Positions 1-12,645 of a DNA stretch of 64,000 bases are shown piece by piece (position 1 is the first letter of the stretch; each line of letters starts with the position of its first letter). Source of the DNA: Tamarix chinensis (Eukaryota > Streptophyta > Magnoliopsida > Caryophyllales > Tamaricaceae); the NCBI GenBank assembly GCA_030549775.1, contig CM060174.1, forward strand, positions 13,820,128 to 13,884,127. The letters are read 5' to 3'. The translations under genes and the position numbers were made by a program. Below the pieces are notes generated by a model. That model saw only the letters and a list, made by a program, of their open reading frames with translations, was not told where the DNA came from and did not search any database.

Positions 1-1029
1 GAAAAACGCTCCTGGAACACTATTATAACCGGTGAACCAGTACTCGTAATATAATCTATCTGGGCCAGGCTTAATCATCTTTTACTTTCATGATCAGTGT
101 TTTTTCCTTTTAATTAGCACAACAATTCCATTTATTTGCCTCGAAGGGGAGATCAAGATCCTAGAGACACAAAGGTACACTGGTCATACTGGTGCATATA
201 AGCTACTTAGTACCCTTCAATCATCAACCCAGGGATGCAAAGGTACCCTGGTTGTACTGGTGCATAAAAGCTACACAGTACCCTACCGACAAGGACACCT
301 AATCCATAAATATGCATACCCCCTAAATAGGTCCATAGAGCTAGATAGAGTAAGATGTAAGGCTGGTTAGGGCACTAAGGTACACCAACAAATACCAAAA
401 TAATCATGGGTTAAACTACGTCTTTAGGGTAGCAACCCCTAAAGAGCCACCATTCTTGATATCGAGGTCTTCTACTTTAATTATTACTTTCTTAATTAAG
501 GTGATCACGAGAAGCACAACAACCTCATACTCATTCTCTTTCAATTGTTTATGATATTATTAGGTAATCTTTATTCATACAATTATCCAAGATAACTTAG
601 AGGAATCACTAAAGCCATCATTATCTCATCCGATTCCGATTCAAGATTCGTTTCTATTTGTTCACATGCCATAAGGGTTAGCATATCATACTCACATTAT
701 AGTTTTAGAGTCTGGTTAGATCACATCGAAGGATCATGGCACACATAACCCTAATACGATATTAATTCACACCCAACACCTAATACCATGTATAATTAAT
801 GATTAAGACACCTCCTTTATGAATACAAGCATAACACCATACCACAACCTTAATTATCCATTCAATCCTAGCCCAGACCATGTTCTTGTGATACTTACTG
901 ATTGTCAAATACCCGTATCTCACTATTCAATGTTACTTGAGTCTTATTATGAAACTCGATTAATCTATTAACATATTAGATATGAGTTACTGATTTACCC
1001 TATCATCTGTACGAAATTTTCGAAATACC

Positions 1030-1790
1030 CCTTACTTGTATAATTATTAAGTCATCCTTCTTTACTTGCTAAATTACCATATTACGCCCCCCCCCATATT
1101 GCACAATTACCAAATTGCCCCTTACTCGGGTTAAATTACCAAATTATCTTCCATACTTATTAAATCACCAACTTTACCCCTTATACTTGTGAAGTTACTA
1201 ATTTATCCTTCTAGTGGGTTAAATTACCGTATTACCCTTTTACTTATCTAAATTACCAAATTGCCCTTAGGCTCATTAAGTTAATACTCACCCTTCATAT
1301 TTGTTACACTTGTTCGATTTTTCATTTGTTTGGTTAGATTACTAAATTACCCTTCTTCATTATTTTAATTACCAAATTGTCCTTCTTTATTATTATAATT
1401 ACCAAACTGCCCTTTTAGTTGGTTAAATTACCAAATTGTCCTTCTCCATTATTATAATTACCATTTTCCCTTTTAATTGGTTAAATTACCAAATTACCCT
1501 TCTCTATTGTTATAATTACCATTTTGCCCCTCTTCATTATTATATTTACCATTTTACCCCTCTTTCTACAAAATACCCTTCCTTTACACCAATTTACCAT
1601 TCTACTTTATTAAATTACTATTTTACCCTATTACTTTATTAAATTACTGTTTTACCCCTTTACTCCCAAAATTACCATTTTGTCCCATTACTTCCAAAAT
1701 TACCATTTTCCCCTTTACTTACAAAATTACCATACCCCCCTTTACTCTTACAATTGACCACTTTACCTTTATTACACCACTTTTACTAGA
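1030..1790 (-). repeat. Degenerate tandem array, about 20-30 bp units, in D-type LTR
   Basis: Units of the form TTACCAAATTACCCTTCT plus a spacer such as CATTATTATAA recur dozens of times with drift. The same array on the opposite strand lies at 60780-61560 and 63650-64000, at the same relative place in the sister LTRs. The short open frames through it are by-products of the repeat. Confidence 0.85.
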
Positions 1791-2460
1791 ATACCCTCAC
1801 TACATAAAATATTAATATTAATGCTCCATACCCATCATCCAACTCCACCAACTATTATTATTTATCATAATACTCATTAGCACCCACACTTATTTAGGCT
1901 ACACTTTTACATAATAAATATTACTAAAATGCCCCTAGGGCCTATAATAACAATATTTATGCATCAATGGCCACATTAACATAACATATCATAGGTAAGC
2001 ACTTAACATTTTTATTAACAACAAAGCTCCTTCCTTTACCATTATTTCTACACATGACACATAAATTAGCATGATTTCCTTTTTATCAATGAATACAATC
2101 AACTCAATACATTATCCTTAACAACATATATCATGTATATAAACATATTAAAAACCATAATGTGCTATCATACGTATATCCATACGTTTAAGTAAGGTTT
2201 AATGGTTACCTTATTTCCCACAAAAATTGAACCTTATCGGTACCCCCGTTAAAGATTCAAGCTTTGATTAGCAAAATTAATACCTAAAAAACTACCCATA
2301 ATTATCATATTAGAAGTAGGAAAACTCAAAAAGGATAAAAATTTATAAAAACTTAATTGATAACACACTTTACTTAACCATTAATATACCTCAACAATTA
2401 AACAAAACAACTTCCAAAATAATGTGGAACTCACGCTGCATGAGCACCGTGAGCCACATG

Positions 2461-3760
2461 TAGATTAGAAGGGGGAGAAAGGTTGAAGGGAGGGAGGAAG
2501 AAGGGAGGGGTGATGGTTAGGGTTGGGGTTTTGGGGGCCAGGAGGAGGGCAGGTGGGGGAGAGTTAGGGCAGGGGCTGGGTATAAGGGTAGAGTGGGGTG
2601 TAGGTGGTGGTCAGGGATGGGTTATCGATGACCAAGGGCTACGAAGTAGGATGCAGGAGTGGCAGAGGAGAAGAAGTAAGGAAAAGGAAGGAGAGAAAGG
2701 AGGGGTTGCAGGGTTAGGTTTTGGCCAAATGAGGTAAAGGGTGGTAGGGGTGGTTGTAGGGAGTAGGTTGGTGGCTTGGGGGCGGCGGGACGGCGGGACG
2801 GCGACAAACAATGGAGGTACAGGGTGGAGGCCATGAAGGGGTAAAAAGAGAAGAAGAGGAAGAAGGGGGTTGTAGGGGCTCGAGGGGGTGTCTTAGTGGT
2901 TTAGGGTGGTAGAAGGGGGTGGCAAGAGGTGGTGAAGGCTGTTGGTAGGGTGGTGGAAGCAGCGATCGAGGGTGGCGGAGCAAAAATAGGGTAAGGAAAG
3001 GAGAGGAGAAGAAAGGGAGAAGAAGGGGATCGGTAGGGGGAAGTGTGGCTAGAGTAGGAAGAATTTGAAGCAAAAAAGAAGGAGAAAATGAGAGGGGGAC
3101 GATGCAGGCATGGATGGCTAGGTGGTGGTAAGGTAGGTGTACAGATCGATGGTCGTAGGGTGGCAAGGAGAGGAGGAGAAGAAGAGAAAAAATAGGGCAT
3201 GCAGGGAGGGTTTGCAAGGGCTGGTTTGGTCCAAAAAGGGGAAGAAAAGGACTGGGGAGAGAGGGAGAGTGAAAGCAAGCTGTAGGGAGGTAGGTGGTGG
3301 CAGGGAGGAGTTGTAGGAGGCAGCCAGGCATGTTGGGGGGCACGTTTGGTTGGGGTCGAAGAAGGAGATAAGAAGAAGAAAAGAAAAAAAAGCAGGCCGA
3401 CTAAGCGAGGGAGAAGGAAGAGGAGCAGGCCGACGTGCACGCGAGGGGAAGGGGAGAAAGAAAAAGAAGACTGGGCTAGCCCAGATAGGGGAAAGGAAGG
3501 GAAAGAAAAGAAAGGAGGGAGGGAGCGGGCTGGTGACGCGTGGGAGAAGGGGAAGAAGAGGAGGAAGGAGTGGGCTGGTGGCTTAGAGCACGAGGGGGAG
3601 AAGGCCATAGGCCTAGCGGCCTGCAGGAGAAAGAAGAAAAGGAAAAAGAAAAGGAAGGAAAGGAAGAAAAGAAAAGAAAAAAGAAGAAAAAGAAGAAAAA
3701 TGAGAAAGAAAAAGGAAAAAGGGAAAAAGAAAATGGGGAGAAATAAAATAAAATAATTTT
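2461..3760. repeat. Purine-rich strand-asymmetric tract (U3-like part of LTR)
   Basis: The plus strand is almost wholly G and A for about 1.3 kb (GGGAGAAAGG, AAGAAGAGG types), so the minus strand is a pyrimidine tract. It matches in position and sense the tracts at 56750-57790 and 59050-60060. Long open frames on both strands (for example 2714-3343 and 2901-3608, minus) are P/S/L-rich or K/R/E/G-rich low-complexity readings and are not called as genes. Confidence 0.8.
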
Positions 3761-4036
3761 TAGGATGATAGAATTTAATATTTTTGATAGATAAATTAAT
3801 TTAATATATTGGTTTAATAAGGATAATTTTAGTAAATTATTGGTTTGAAAAATTATTTAAATAAAATGAGTATGATAAAATAAAAAATATTTATTTTAAT
3901 TTATTAAATATTCATATCCAATTTTATGTACTCAAAAATCCATAAAATAATTAAATTAAATAAATTTAAAAGTTAATTTATCCCAAAATAAGGCTATTTA
4001 TCAAATTATCAGTTTTTAAATTTTTGGGGTATTACA

Positions 4037-6440
4037 CAAAGTCACTTTCTTACACTTTTTATCTATGATAGTTGTATCTTTTTGGTTTTTCTCGCACCCA
4101 ACCTCATTCACTTGCATTCACCATGCTTAAATATGACCTTTGAATTGCACAACATCACCTCCCCCATCCCTTGGTTGATTACTTTCTTTTTATAACTTTA
4201 TTCAATCTAAATATACTCCACCACCTTACACACTTAATTATATTGTCCTTAATAATTTAAGTGTTGAACAAGCTAATACTACCCTCTTATCGCTGAATAT
4301 TCCCCTATTTATACCCCATTTGTCTTTAATTTTTCTATTTATCCTTTCACTCATTTTTCTCATATTGGTTGCTCCCATTTTTCTTCATTTTAGTTATTTT
4401 GCTACGTGTTCTTAAGTTCTATTAAGCCTATAACTGAGACCCATTCTCCTCTCTTTCTCCTTATTCTCATGTTTTCACATCTAAATTTTCTTCTATCTAA
4501 CCTTTATTTATTTTGAAATATTAGTTATATTGTGAAGTTATCATATTTTGTCTCATTCTCTTGTGTCTCCAAAAGACATTGAAGTTCTTTTGATGTTTTT
4601 TTGCTTTATTTTGCTATTCATTCTTGGAAAGGGGTAACCTATATACTCCTACTAAATATGTAAAAATTATGTGAAAGCATGTTTGGAGTTTCCTATTTTA
4701 TGCTTAAGTGTAACTTATGCCTCCTTACAATCTCATAAAAAATATACATGTACCATTATTGTTATTAAATTCTCTAAGCATATAACCATGTATTTTTTTT
4801 AATACAAGAGCATGTTATATTTATGTATTTTAATATATGTATAATAGCATATTAGAATAAGGTTGTTGTGGTAAAATAATTATGTATGATTAAGGTTTTA
4901 TGGATAAATGGGCTTACTTGTGTTTTAAGGGCAAAATGTTAATTTTGTTACTTTTGAAATTTTTCATAAGTGAACTTTTATATTAATGTATCTATTTTAA
5001 TGGTATTTATTCGAATCGTCAATTTTGCTTAATTCTAATAACAATTGGTATTAAAATGAGAAATTATTGAGTAAATAACATATAATGGCATTTTGGTCAT
5101 TTTATGACTTATTATGCCTAAAAGTATGAATAATAGATATAGGATGATCTTACTGGATTCCTAAGTTGACCTTAATGTTAACTTTGATTTTGGTTTGCAT
5201 CCTTGACCTTATGGTCAACTTAAATAGTTGGAATTAGAATAATTGTGCATTATGTGATATCTTATGATCACCTTACTAAGATATTAATATTTAAAGTGGA
5301 ATACCTTGAGATTTGGGAATGGTTTCTCTTTAGGGTTAGCTATTATAGGGATGAGTTAGAAGCCCTCGATTTGGTTTGGTGGTTTCGTCGGATGCCTCAA
5401 CATTTCAACTAAGGTCCTAGTCTACTCTATTAGGAGTACTTACATGTCTTTGGGTTACAAGTTGGGAGCATATTGTGTTGCTTTAGTGCGCTTGTATGAC
5501 CGGTGTACTTTATATATCTCCGGGTTATTATTATATCCCCTTGAATAATTAAAAATAAAAATAATTATTATATAAGGATTTAAATATATTTTTTTGGTTT
5601 GTTGGTTTAGTAGTTGCATTTGAACACTATTTGGTTTTGGTATGTTGGTTTAATAGTTGCATATGTGCATTATTTGTATTTGGTATATTGGTTGGTAATT
5701 ATCTCGGTGATGTCCTTATCTTATTATAAGTAGTATAGAGGTGGTTATTGTAAAATGCATTAATTATGGTTTGGTGATTCCCTTGGTATAATTGGATCAA
5801 TAAAATAGTCGTAATATGGTTAAGTTTGATGTGATGAACATACAACATATGGTATTATGTGATTTATGGTATAGATGTGGCACTTAGCTATGGTATATAT
5901 TTATGCCATGATACTTTATATTACCTTCTATGTTCTCCATGTGAGATTTGCATGCTTAGTATTGTGTATTCGTTTACTCAGTATTATTGTACTGATGGGT
6001 TTCGTTTTATGGTCCATTAACTATTTGATGGGTAGTATTTACCTTGAAGGAGTACTTTAAGGGTACACATTGATGGATTTTGGTAGGTGTTGAAAGTTAG
6101 AACTATCCGGTTTCCATTCCAGAAATTTTTCATTTGGACTTCCCTTGGATTCTTATGTCATATTCTATATTTCTTTCCCTTTTCAATTGTAACTCTTTTT
6201 TTCAATATTTTGTTATCGGAACAATTTAATATTTTAATAAAATCTTTCTCTAATTCTTATCGATTGTTGTTCTTTATCTAAGCAGATAAAAATTTTAGCC
6301 TTAGCACTTAGTGTAACAAAGGTATAAAAACCAGAGTTATACTAAGTGTGGCAATAACACCCTATGTTTTTAATGGTTTAGCTTCTGCAATAAGCTTTTT
6401 TTGAAGAATTTTTCAAGTGCTAAAAATGCGAGGGCATCTA
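4037..6440 (+). mobile_element. Partial LTR of the same superfamily, plus strand
   Basis: The right part carries the two hairpins that mark the 3' end of this LTR superfamily. One is TCAGTA/TACTGA at 5978-5995. The other has a long stem at 6305-6323 with 6330-6348, flanked by the shared words TTAGCCTTAGCACTTAGT and ACTAAGTGTGG. Upstream are weakly conserved words such as TTAGGGTTAGCTATTATAGGG (about 5330) also seen, inverted, near 425 and 9445. The left part was probably displaced by the inverted LTR ending at 4036. The right end is not clean: copia-derived sequence begins near 6371 without an obvious TACA end. Confidence 0.55.
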
Positions 6441-8319
6441 AAAATATGCAAATCAGAATAAACAATAGATTTACCCGACCATACCTACTTGGGTATCTTC
6501 AAATCATAGGAACAATTAGGTGGTCAATTTACTAGGTATGTTGTCATGTGAAAAACCTCAACCTAAACGTCCTTACCTAACCTAAACTATGACCATATAC
6601 ACCTAGTTTTCTTTAATAAGTTCTTGGTCATTCTCCCAGTGACCCCATTTTTTTGTGGTATTCTAACACATGAACAATATCTTACAATCCCATGGTACTC
6701 ATTATAATTAGTGAAAATTTTCCCCACAAACTCAAGGGCACTATCCATCCAAAAACACTTAAATTGTCTCTAAGCCTACTTCTCTAGTAGAGTCCTCTAG
6801 TGCTTGAACACACCAAACAAACCATTCTTATTTCAAGAAAATAAACCCATATATTCCTAGAAAATTCATAAATAAAAGTGATTAAGTATCGTGAATCACC
6901 TTTGAAAACTACCTTTACTTGACCGTGTAAGTATGAATAGATATACTCAAGAGGTGCCTTAATATTATGTGTAATTATCAAAAGACTAACACATTTTTTC
7001 TTGCCAAACACATAATGCTCACACAAATCCTTAGTAACTATACTTTTTTCATCTAGAAACCCTCTCTTGTAGAGGTCAATCAAACCTCTGACACTCATAT
7101 GTCCTAAGTCATATGTTAAAGTCTAGGGATGTAAACGGGGTGGGTTCGGGGCGGGTATACTATATCCGTATCCGTACCCGATAAGAAAATCCGTACCTGA
7201 ATCTGTATCCGTACTCGAATGGGTATCCGCTAACACATTCATATCCGTATCCATTGGATATCCATTACCCGACGGATTATCCGTTTACCCATTAGTGGAT
7301 ATTATCCAACGGATAAATCCATCACCCGATGGATAAACCCATTTATAGTTAAGCTAAATGACAATTTTAACCTTAATTTATACTATATTTATTTTAAAAT
7401 TAAGGGTAAAAAAGTAATTATATATCGGGTAAACATATACGGATATGGATACGGGTATGGTTACGGGTATGGATATGGATATTCCATACCCGTATCCGTA
7501 CCCGAACCCGATGGGCATTTTAATCCATCCTCCATATCCGTATCCGTATCTGTTTATCCATATCTGTTTAAGTATCTGTCGGATGAAATCTACGGGTTTT
7601 AGGTAAAACCTTCCCCGTTTACATCCCTATTAAAGTCTAGTAACATGTAAGTGAAACATGCTCGCATATATCACTATATTTGCACCTTCAAAAGTAGATC
7701 CAACCAACTCATACAACATCCTAACTTTTTTATTTTTCCTTACAACAAGATCCCCTTTTGTAAGCCATATCATGCCATCCTAATTCACACAATGTTTCCC
7801 ATTACAATCCAAATAACTAAAAAAAATACACTTTATTATTTATATTTAGGACATGTCAAACATTAGACGGTATCCTGACCACACTCTCATACACCTAAAC
7901 CTCACATCCCTAATTCCACCAACTTTGTATACAACATCATGACCTATCATAACAACTCTACCTTGATTTGTTTTGTAAATCTAAAACCATTGTGGTTAGA
8001 ACAAATATGGTAAGAGCAGCCATAATCTAAGATCCACCTATCGGTTATCTTGGTCTCTCTATCAATGGTCATGAACACATCACTATCATTATCATCTTGG
8101 ACGATAACAACATCATCATTTGTACTATATGACTCACAAGACTTATTATTGGGTCTCTTATTAGGATAAAACGTCCTAATATGATAATTCTTGGGACACC
8201 CATGGCATACAAAATTCTTGTAGTAATTCCTTAACTTTGATCTGGACTTTTTCCTATCACTAGACCCCTAATCTTGAGTTCTCCTTTGGCTATAAGTGTG
8301 TCATTGTGTGAGCCCCCTT
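6371..8319 (-). pseudogene. Decayed copia polyprotein: gag end, protease and integrase part
   Basis: Read on the minus strand from 8319 this gives a basic gag tail and a zinc-knuckle remnant (CHGCPKNYH), then a protease-proximal segment with WILDYGCSYH, then, after the MITE at 7124-7629, the GAG-pre-integrase/integrase start MSVRGLIDLYKRGFLDEKS (ORF 7098-6784) with a CEH..FGKK zinc-binding remnant and FSRNIWVYF. The order gag-protease-integrase and these motifs fit the Tork/Tnt1-type branch of Ty1/copia. Several stops and frameshifts break it. The first catalytic Asp of the integrase core reads Tyr (YSYLHG). Reverse transcriptase and RNase H are missing, so the element is truncated on its 3' side near 6371. 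The gag half continues at 11531-12120 beyond the inserted LTR. Confidence 0.85.
7124..7629. mobile_element. hAT-type MITE, 506 bp, inside copia integrase
   Basis: The ends are a perfect 17-bp terminal inverted repeat, TAGGGATGTAAACGGGG at 7124-7140 and its complement at 7613-7629. It is flanked by a perfect 8-bp target duplication TTAAAGTC (7116-7123 and 7630-7637). An 8-bp duplication and a TAGGG start are typical of hAT elements. The interior has no ORF and is built from many inverted ATCCGTATCCGTACCCG-like words, so the whole element can fold back. The host copia integrase reads continuously across the empty site. Confidence 0.93.
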
Positions 8320-11300
8320 TGTAACACCCCCATTTTTACCATTTAAAACATTTGTTTTACGGAAGTGTTAATTACCAAATTACTAGGTGTTACCGCCACA
8401 CTTAATATAAGTCCAGCTCCCTTACCTTTCTTATGCCAAGTGCTAAGGCTAAACACACAATAACCAAAGTAAATAAGCAGAAATAGAATACCATACATAG
8501 ATAAAAGTTACAGATAAATATTATCAGTATAACAAGATTACTAAAATATAACAAAGGACATAATAGTCCAAGGAAAACTGATCATAACAAAAACTACTAC
8601 TCGAAGGTACGACACTGGTTTGTCTTATCTCTAAGACCCAAAGGCCCACTCTAAATATGGGACCTCTTTCTAAGGGCTTCACTTATCCTTCCCACTCTTA
8701 TATGCTTCATGCCACTCCATGGCCTTCACATAGTCATATGTAAAAGTAGTATCAGTATGATTTTCTCATACTAAGTAAATCATAATACCTCACCAGAGGT
8801 AGCATACACATATTGCACATAACCTCACAAATTTTGAAAAGTATACTTGAGTACAAAGCATATACTATAAGCATAAGCAATATTCATGGAATAAAGTATA
8901 TAAATATCCAATCTCAAGCTCAACAGTAAAGCATGCTAGTTCACTTCTCATTATTCAAGGTAAAATAGACATATCTAATTAGTTAAGTAGATTCTGAACA
9001 CTATGGTAGGGCACTAAGACAAATAGCATACCAATAATTTAAAACAATAATAGGGTAAGGCATTGAGTCATCTACCAAACCAACAAATCCAGAACAATAC
9101 TAAGGTAGGGCATTGAGGCAACTATCAAACCAATAAATCCATTATTTTCATTTTCTTACACAACATATACTTCCATCTTTACTTACTTGAGGGGGATACA
9201 ATCAACCCGAGGACACTGAGGTGCAGGCAACACAATACCCTTACTCTAGAATCCAAGGATGCAATGATACACCTAGTTATGCGGGTACAAAGGTAACACA
9301 ATATCCTCCAACCTCAGTCACCCAGTCCTTAAGTATTAATATCCCCTATAGGACTTGTAGGTCACCAATAGAGTAAAATAGGGCATTATTAGAGCACAAA
9401 AACACGCCAACAAACCAAAAAAACAAGGGCTAATACATCATCTATAGGATAGCTAATCCTAGAGAGCAACCATTCCCATCTTGAGGTTTTTCCCTTTAAG
9501 TATTAATATTTTATAAGGTGATCATAGATGTCATATAATGCACAACAATTTTCATTTCCATACTTAACCATTTTCCCTTTTATTTCCTATTATAAAGGTA
9601 AATCCTAAGGTCATCGCTCTATGACAAGCCAAGTTAATACTAAGGTCAACTTATCAAAAGTCTAAGGCTATCCTAACATCCAATTATTTTTAAAAGATAT
9701 ATTAGGTCACAATTAGCAAAATACCCTTCAAAACCCTAGTTTTGTAATTTTATTCATTTCCGTACCAAACATTATTATTATGAAAAGTTTGTCATGAGAA
9801 GGTTAAAAGATAATATTTCACATTATTTTAACACATAGGTAATCTTTGTATTTTGATGATTAGCTATATTTTTTACTTTTTATGCAATTAGTGGATTACA
9901 CCAAAAAAACCCTAATTATGTAGCTCTCACGTATAACATCTTCCATGAAGTATGTATGTACAAATATAAGGCATAATACATCATTTAAATGGGAAAATTA
10001 TCATAAGAGTACATGTAGGAAAATATTTCTAATTATAGGTCATGGGAATATAAAGTATCATATGCTAACCCTAATCATGCGTGTATACTTCCATGTGAAT
10101 CATCATAACCCTAACTACCATGCATTAGCAATCATGAGGTATTTAACATGGAATTTAAATAATAAATTGACAAGAATAAAAATTCTAACAAAACCCTATA
10201 CATGCGAACATAAATCATATAACATATTACTATGCATATAGCTTAGCTTTCAACAATTATATGTATCGCCCATGCAATATGTTATCATTTTATCATGCAT
10301 GTTATAATATATGAAAAGCATAAAACCCTAACATAATTTTAAGTATAAACAATCCTATCATGGTCACACATAAATTCTACCATCTTATGAGTGATTGGAT
10401 TTACCTAATCTAAGCTCATACAAAAAAGTCTTCTCCAAGATCCTTAATAATTACCTAGGAATTTAACACCCACACACATATGTATTCACATTTAATATTA
10501 CAAAAAAAAACAACCTAATATTTGTGAAACAACTAAAATATTAATAACCATTTGAAGTAAGGAAAATTAAGCCAAACGAAACTCAAGGAACAAAAGAGGA
10601 GAGCTCGGTGGAAGTTGCTGAGAAAGAGAGGAGAAGGAACAGTAGCTTTAGCCGAAGCTTGGGGGTGTCTTCGGCAGGAATGGCAGGTGTATCTGCATCA
10701 AAGGGAGAACGAAAATCTGTCACAAAAGACCGAAGGTGGAAGGAGGGGCTTCGATGGATAATGGTGCACAAAGGGGGTGAACTTCAGCAAATTTAAATGA
10801 AGGAGGAGTGTGAACTTAGGTGTTTTTGGCCGGTGGTGGAAGGTGAGGCGCGAAGGTTTGGCCTAAGGAGAGGAGGGTGGAACAGCAAGGATGGACAATG
10901 GTATGGCAGTGGTTTCGGTGGAAATAGATAAAGCTAAGGGGAAGATAAATTTTGGTGTGGTCGGATGAAGGAGGTGGGTTGCTTTTAGTGAGGTTGTGCA
11001 TTTGTGTTGGGGTGGTTTTGGTAGGATTTGTCAGTGCTGAAGATAAGGGATCAGTGGTAGTGTTCATGATAGGGGAAAGTGAGTGGTGGTAGAGTGCGTT
11101 GGAGATAAAAAAAAAAAGGTGTGGATGAAGGCTCAATGATGGAGAAATTAAGAGTTTTTTTTTTTGCGTGAAGGAGCTCAAGAGAAGGAGGGAATGACAG
11201 AAGCTTCCAGGGGTTAAGGCACGACACAAAAAAGGAGAAGAGAAGGGATTAAGGAAAAGATGGCATGTACAGATGTAGAGAGAGGGACGTAAGGTGCAGA

Positions 11301-11530
11301 TATAAAGCATGTGTCAGGGTAGAGGGAGTAGGGTAAACTAATAAAATCTAACATAGGATTGGGGTAATTATGTAGGTACAAAATCGGGGGTAAAATATTT
11401 GGATAAAATTATCAAGTTACCAAAATAGGATTTACTCGACCCTATAGATATCAGTTAAGATCCAACTTAGGTTTAAAATTTAATAACATAATTATTGATT
11501 TATAATTAGAGTTTTTATATAAAGGGTACA
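8320..11530 (-). mobile_element. Giant LTR inserted in copia gag, minus strand
   Basis: The left edge TGTAACACCCCC at 8320 is the complement of the LTR 3' end. It is followed by the terminal hairpin (8399-8411 with 8430-8442, ending in AAGTGCTAAGGCTAA) and the second stem-loop (8754-8760 with 8766-8772). Further right come the words shared with other copies around 9440-9500 and a purine-rich tract at 10565-11330. The right end is tentative: TGTACCC read on the minus strand from 11530. The flanks CCCTT and TAATT do not match, so the target duplication is lost or the end is misplaced. No transposon protein is encoded, although the tract has open frames. Confidence 0.7.
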
Positions 11531-12120
11531 TAATTAATGTTTAATCAAATCCTGTTGTCATAGAGCAGTCTTAACATCATCAATAACCAACATATCTATC
11601 TCATACAACATGATCTCATATAAATTCTTATAATAGTAGGCAAAGAACATAATAACCTAATAGCAAAACCCTCATCATTTAGTTTGACATCTATATTCTG
11701 CAAATCTATCACTATAGAATCAATCTTATCAAGATGGGATTTTAAGGATTGACCCTAACCTAATTTCATATCGTGAATCTGTCTCTTCAACAATAGACAA
11801 TTCATGACTAAATTTATCATATACAAGGACTTCAAATTCAACCACAAGGCGATAACAGTTGTCTCTTTGGCCACTTCCCATAAACCTCATTGAAGGGACA
11901 CAACTATATGGTTGAAAGGGCCTTCAAATTGATCTCCTCAAATTTCTCATTCATTATAAATTCAATCCTATTTGATTTCCTTAAAAAAAAGCCTTATCAA
12001 ACCTATTTTGAATCAAGATTGCCCTAATCTTCAATTTTCATAAACTAAAATTCATGGAGTGATCAAATTTATCAATATCGAATATTATTACGACATCCTG
12101 AAGCAATATGATTAAAACAC
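11531..12120 (-). pseudogene. Decayed copia gag (5' half of the copia element)
   Basis: On the minus strand the gag start reads FDIDKFDHSMNFSL followed by KLKIRAILIQN, the usual opening of Tork-like copia gag proteins. Then come a helix-rich region and the segment DDVKTAL close to the inserted LTR at 11530. Stops and frameshifts occur throughout. It joins in order with the zinc-knuckle remnant at 8300-8100 on the other side of the LTR, which shows both halves are one element split by that insertion. Confidence 0.75.
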
Positions 12121-12149
12121 CAACACTCTAATTTTTTTTGAAAAAAATT

Positions 12150-12645
12150 CTCTAATGTGAATGCGTAGGATCTCATCTAAAAGAAAATTAGGAATCAAAG
12201 ATGTGAAAGAGAAACACACATATAAGAGTTATAGGGAAATGATGATTGTATTTACGTATGAGTCAGTGGAATACAAGTGGAGAAATTGAGAATCAAACAC
12301 CCAATACACAAGTTTTCTTTGAAGAGTAACAAAGAAATAATTGTGAAATAACCTTAAAAACACACAATCTGCTATCATATAAGAGAGTAAATCGATACAT
12401 AGGATTATGGGGGAAATGGTGGAAATAACTAACTTTGAGTGACACAAAGATCCCTATATAGACGAGTGTGGTGAAAAACACCGGGGTCATGTTGACTCTT
12501 GACCTCACCCTTTTTCCTCCACATTTTTACAACAATCGATGACACACATGTGCCCATCACCATAATAGGGTCATGTTCATTCTTTTCCACTTTGAACTTT
12601 AACTCCTTTTCACAACCATATATATCCTCCCTATGCCACACATTA
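12150..12645 (-). mobile_element. Probable 5' LTR of the decayed copia element
   Basis: On the minus strand, sequence from about 12645 (TAATGTGTGGCATAGGGAGG) contains a TATA-like TCTATATAGGGATC at 12450-12465 and ends in a CTCTTTCACA-type end near 12190. This is immediately upstream of the gag start and fits an LTR in size and place. The second LTR is missing, so the borders cannot be proved. The primer site is not recognisable with certainty. Confidence 0.45.

Larger units (their letters stand above)
1..4036 (-). mobile_element. Giant LTR (D-type), truncated by the window edge
   Basis: On the minus strand this begins at 4036 with TGTAATACCCC and runs off the left edge of the window. The same sequence order is found on the plus strand at 56443-57806 plus 62810-64000 and again from 58757: AT-rich leader, long pyrimidine tract, a hairpin around 2425-2455, a conserved stretch containing CGGTACC/GGGAAATAAGG at 2215-2260, a degenerate tandem array at 1030-1790, and a CCGGT/TATAATAGTG module at 1-60. 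The TG start and the fixed order of blocks suggest an LTR of a long-LTR Ty3/gypsy or LARD-like element. No protein domain is present. The possible target duplication next to it (CAAAG at 4037-4041) cannot be checked because the other end is outside. Confidence 0.75.

Noticed and set aside
2714..3608. Overlapping long minus-strand frames (209 and 235 aa)
   Set aside because: They lie in the pyrimidine tract of an LTR, encode P/S/L-rich low-complexity text, overlap in different frames and have no domain.
3346..3756. 136-aa K/R/E-rich plus-strand frame
   Set aside because: It is the purine strand of the same tract. Its composition alone explains the open frame.
9945..10241. 98-aa plus-strand frame
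   Set aside because: Lies in the inserted giant LTR, AT-rich composition, no motif.
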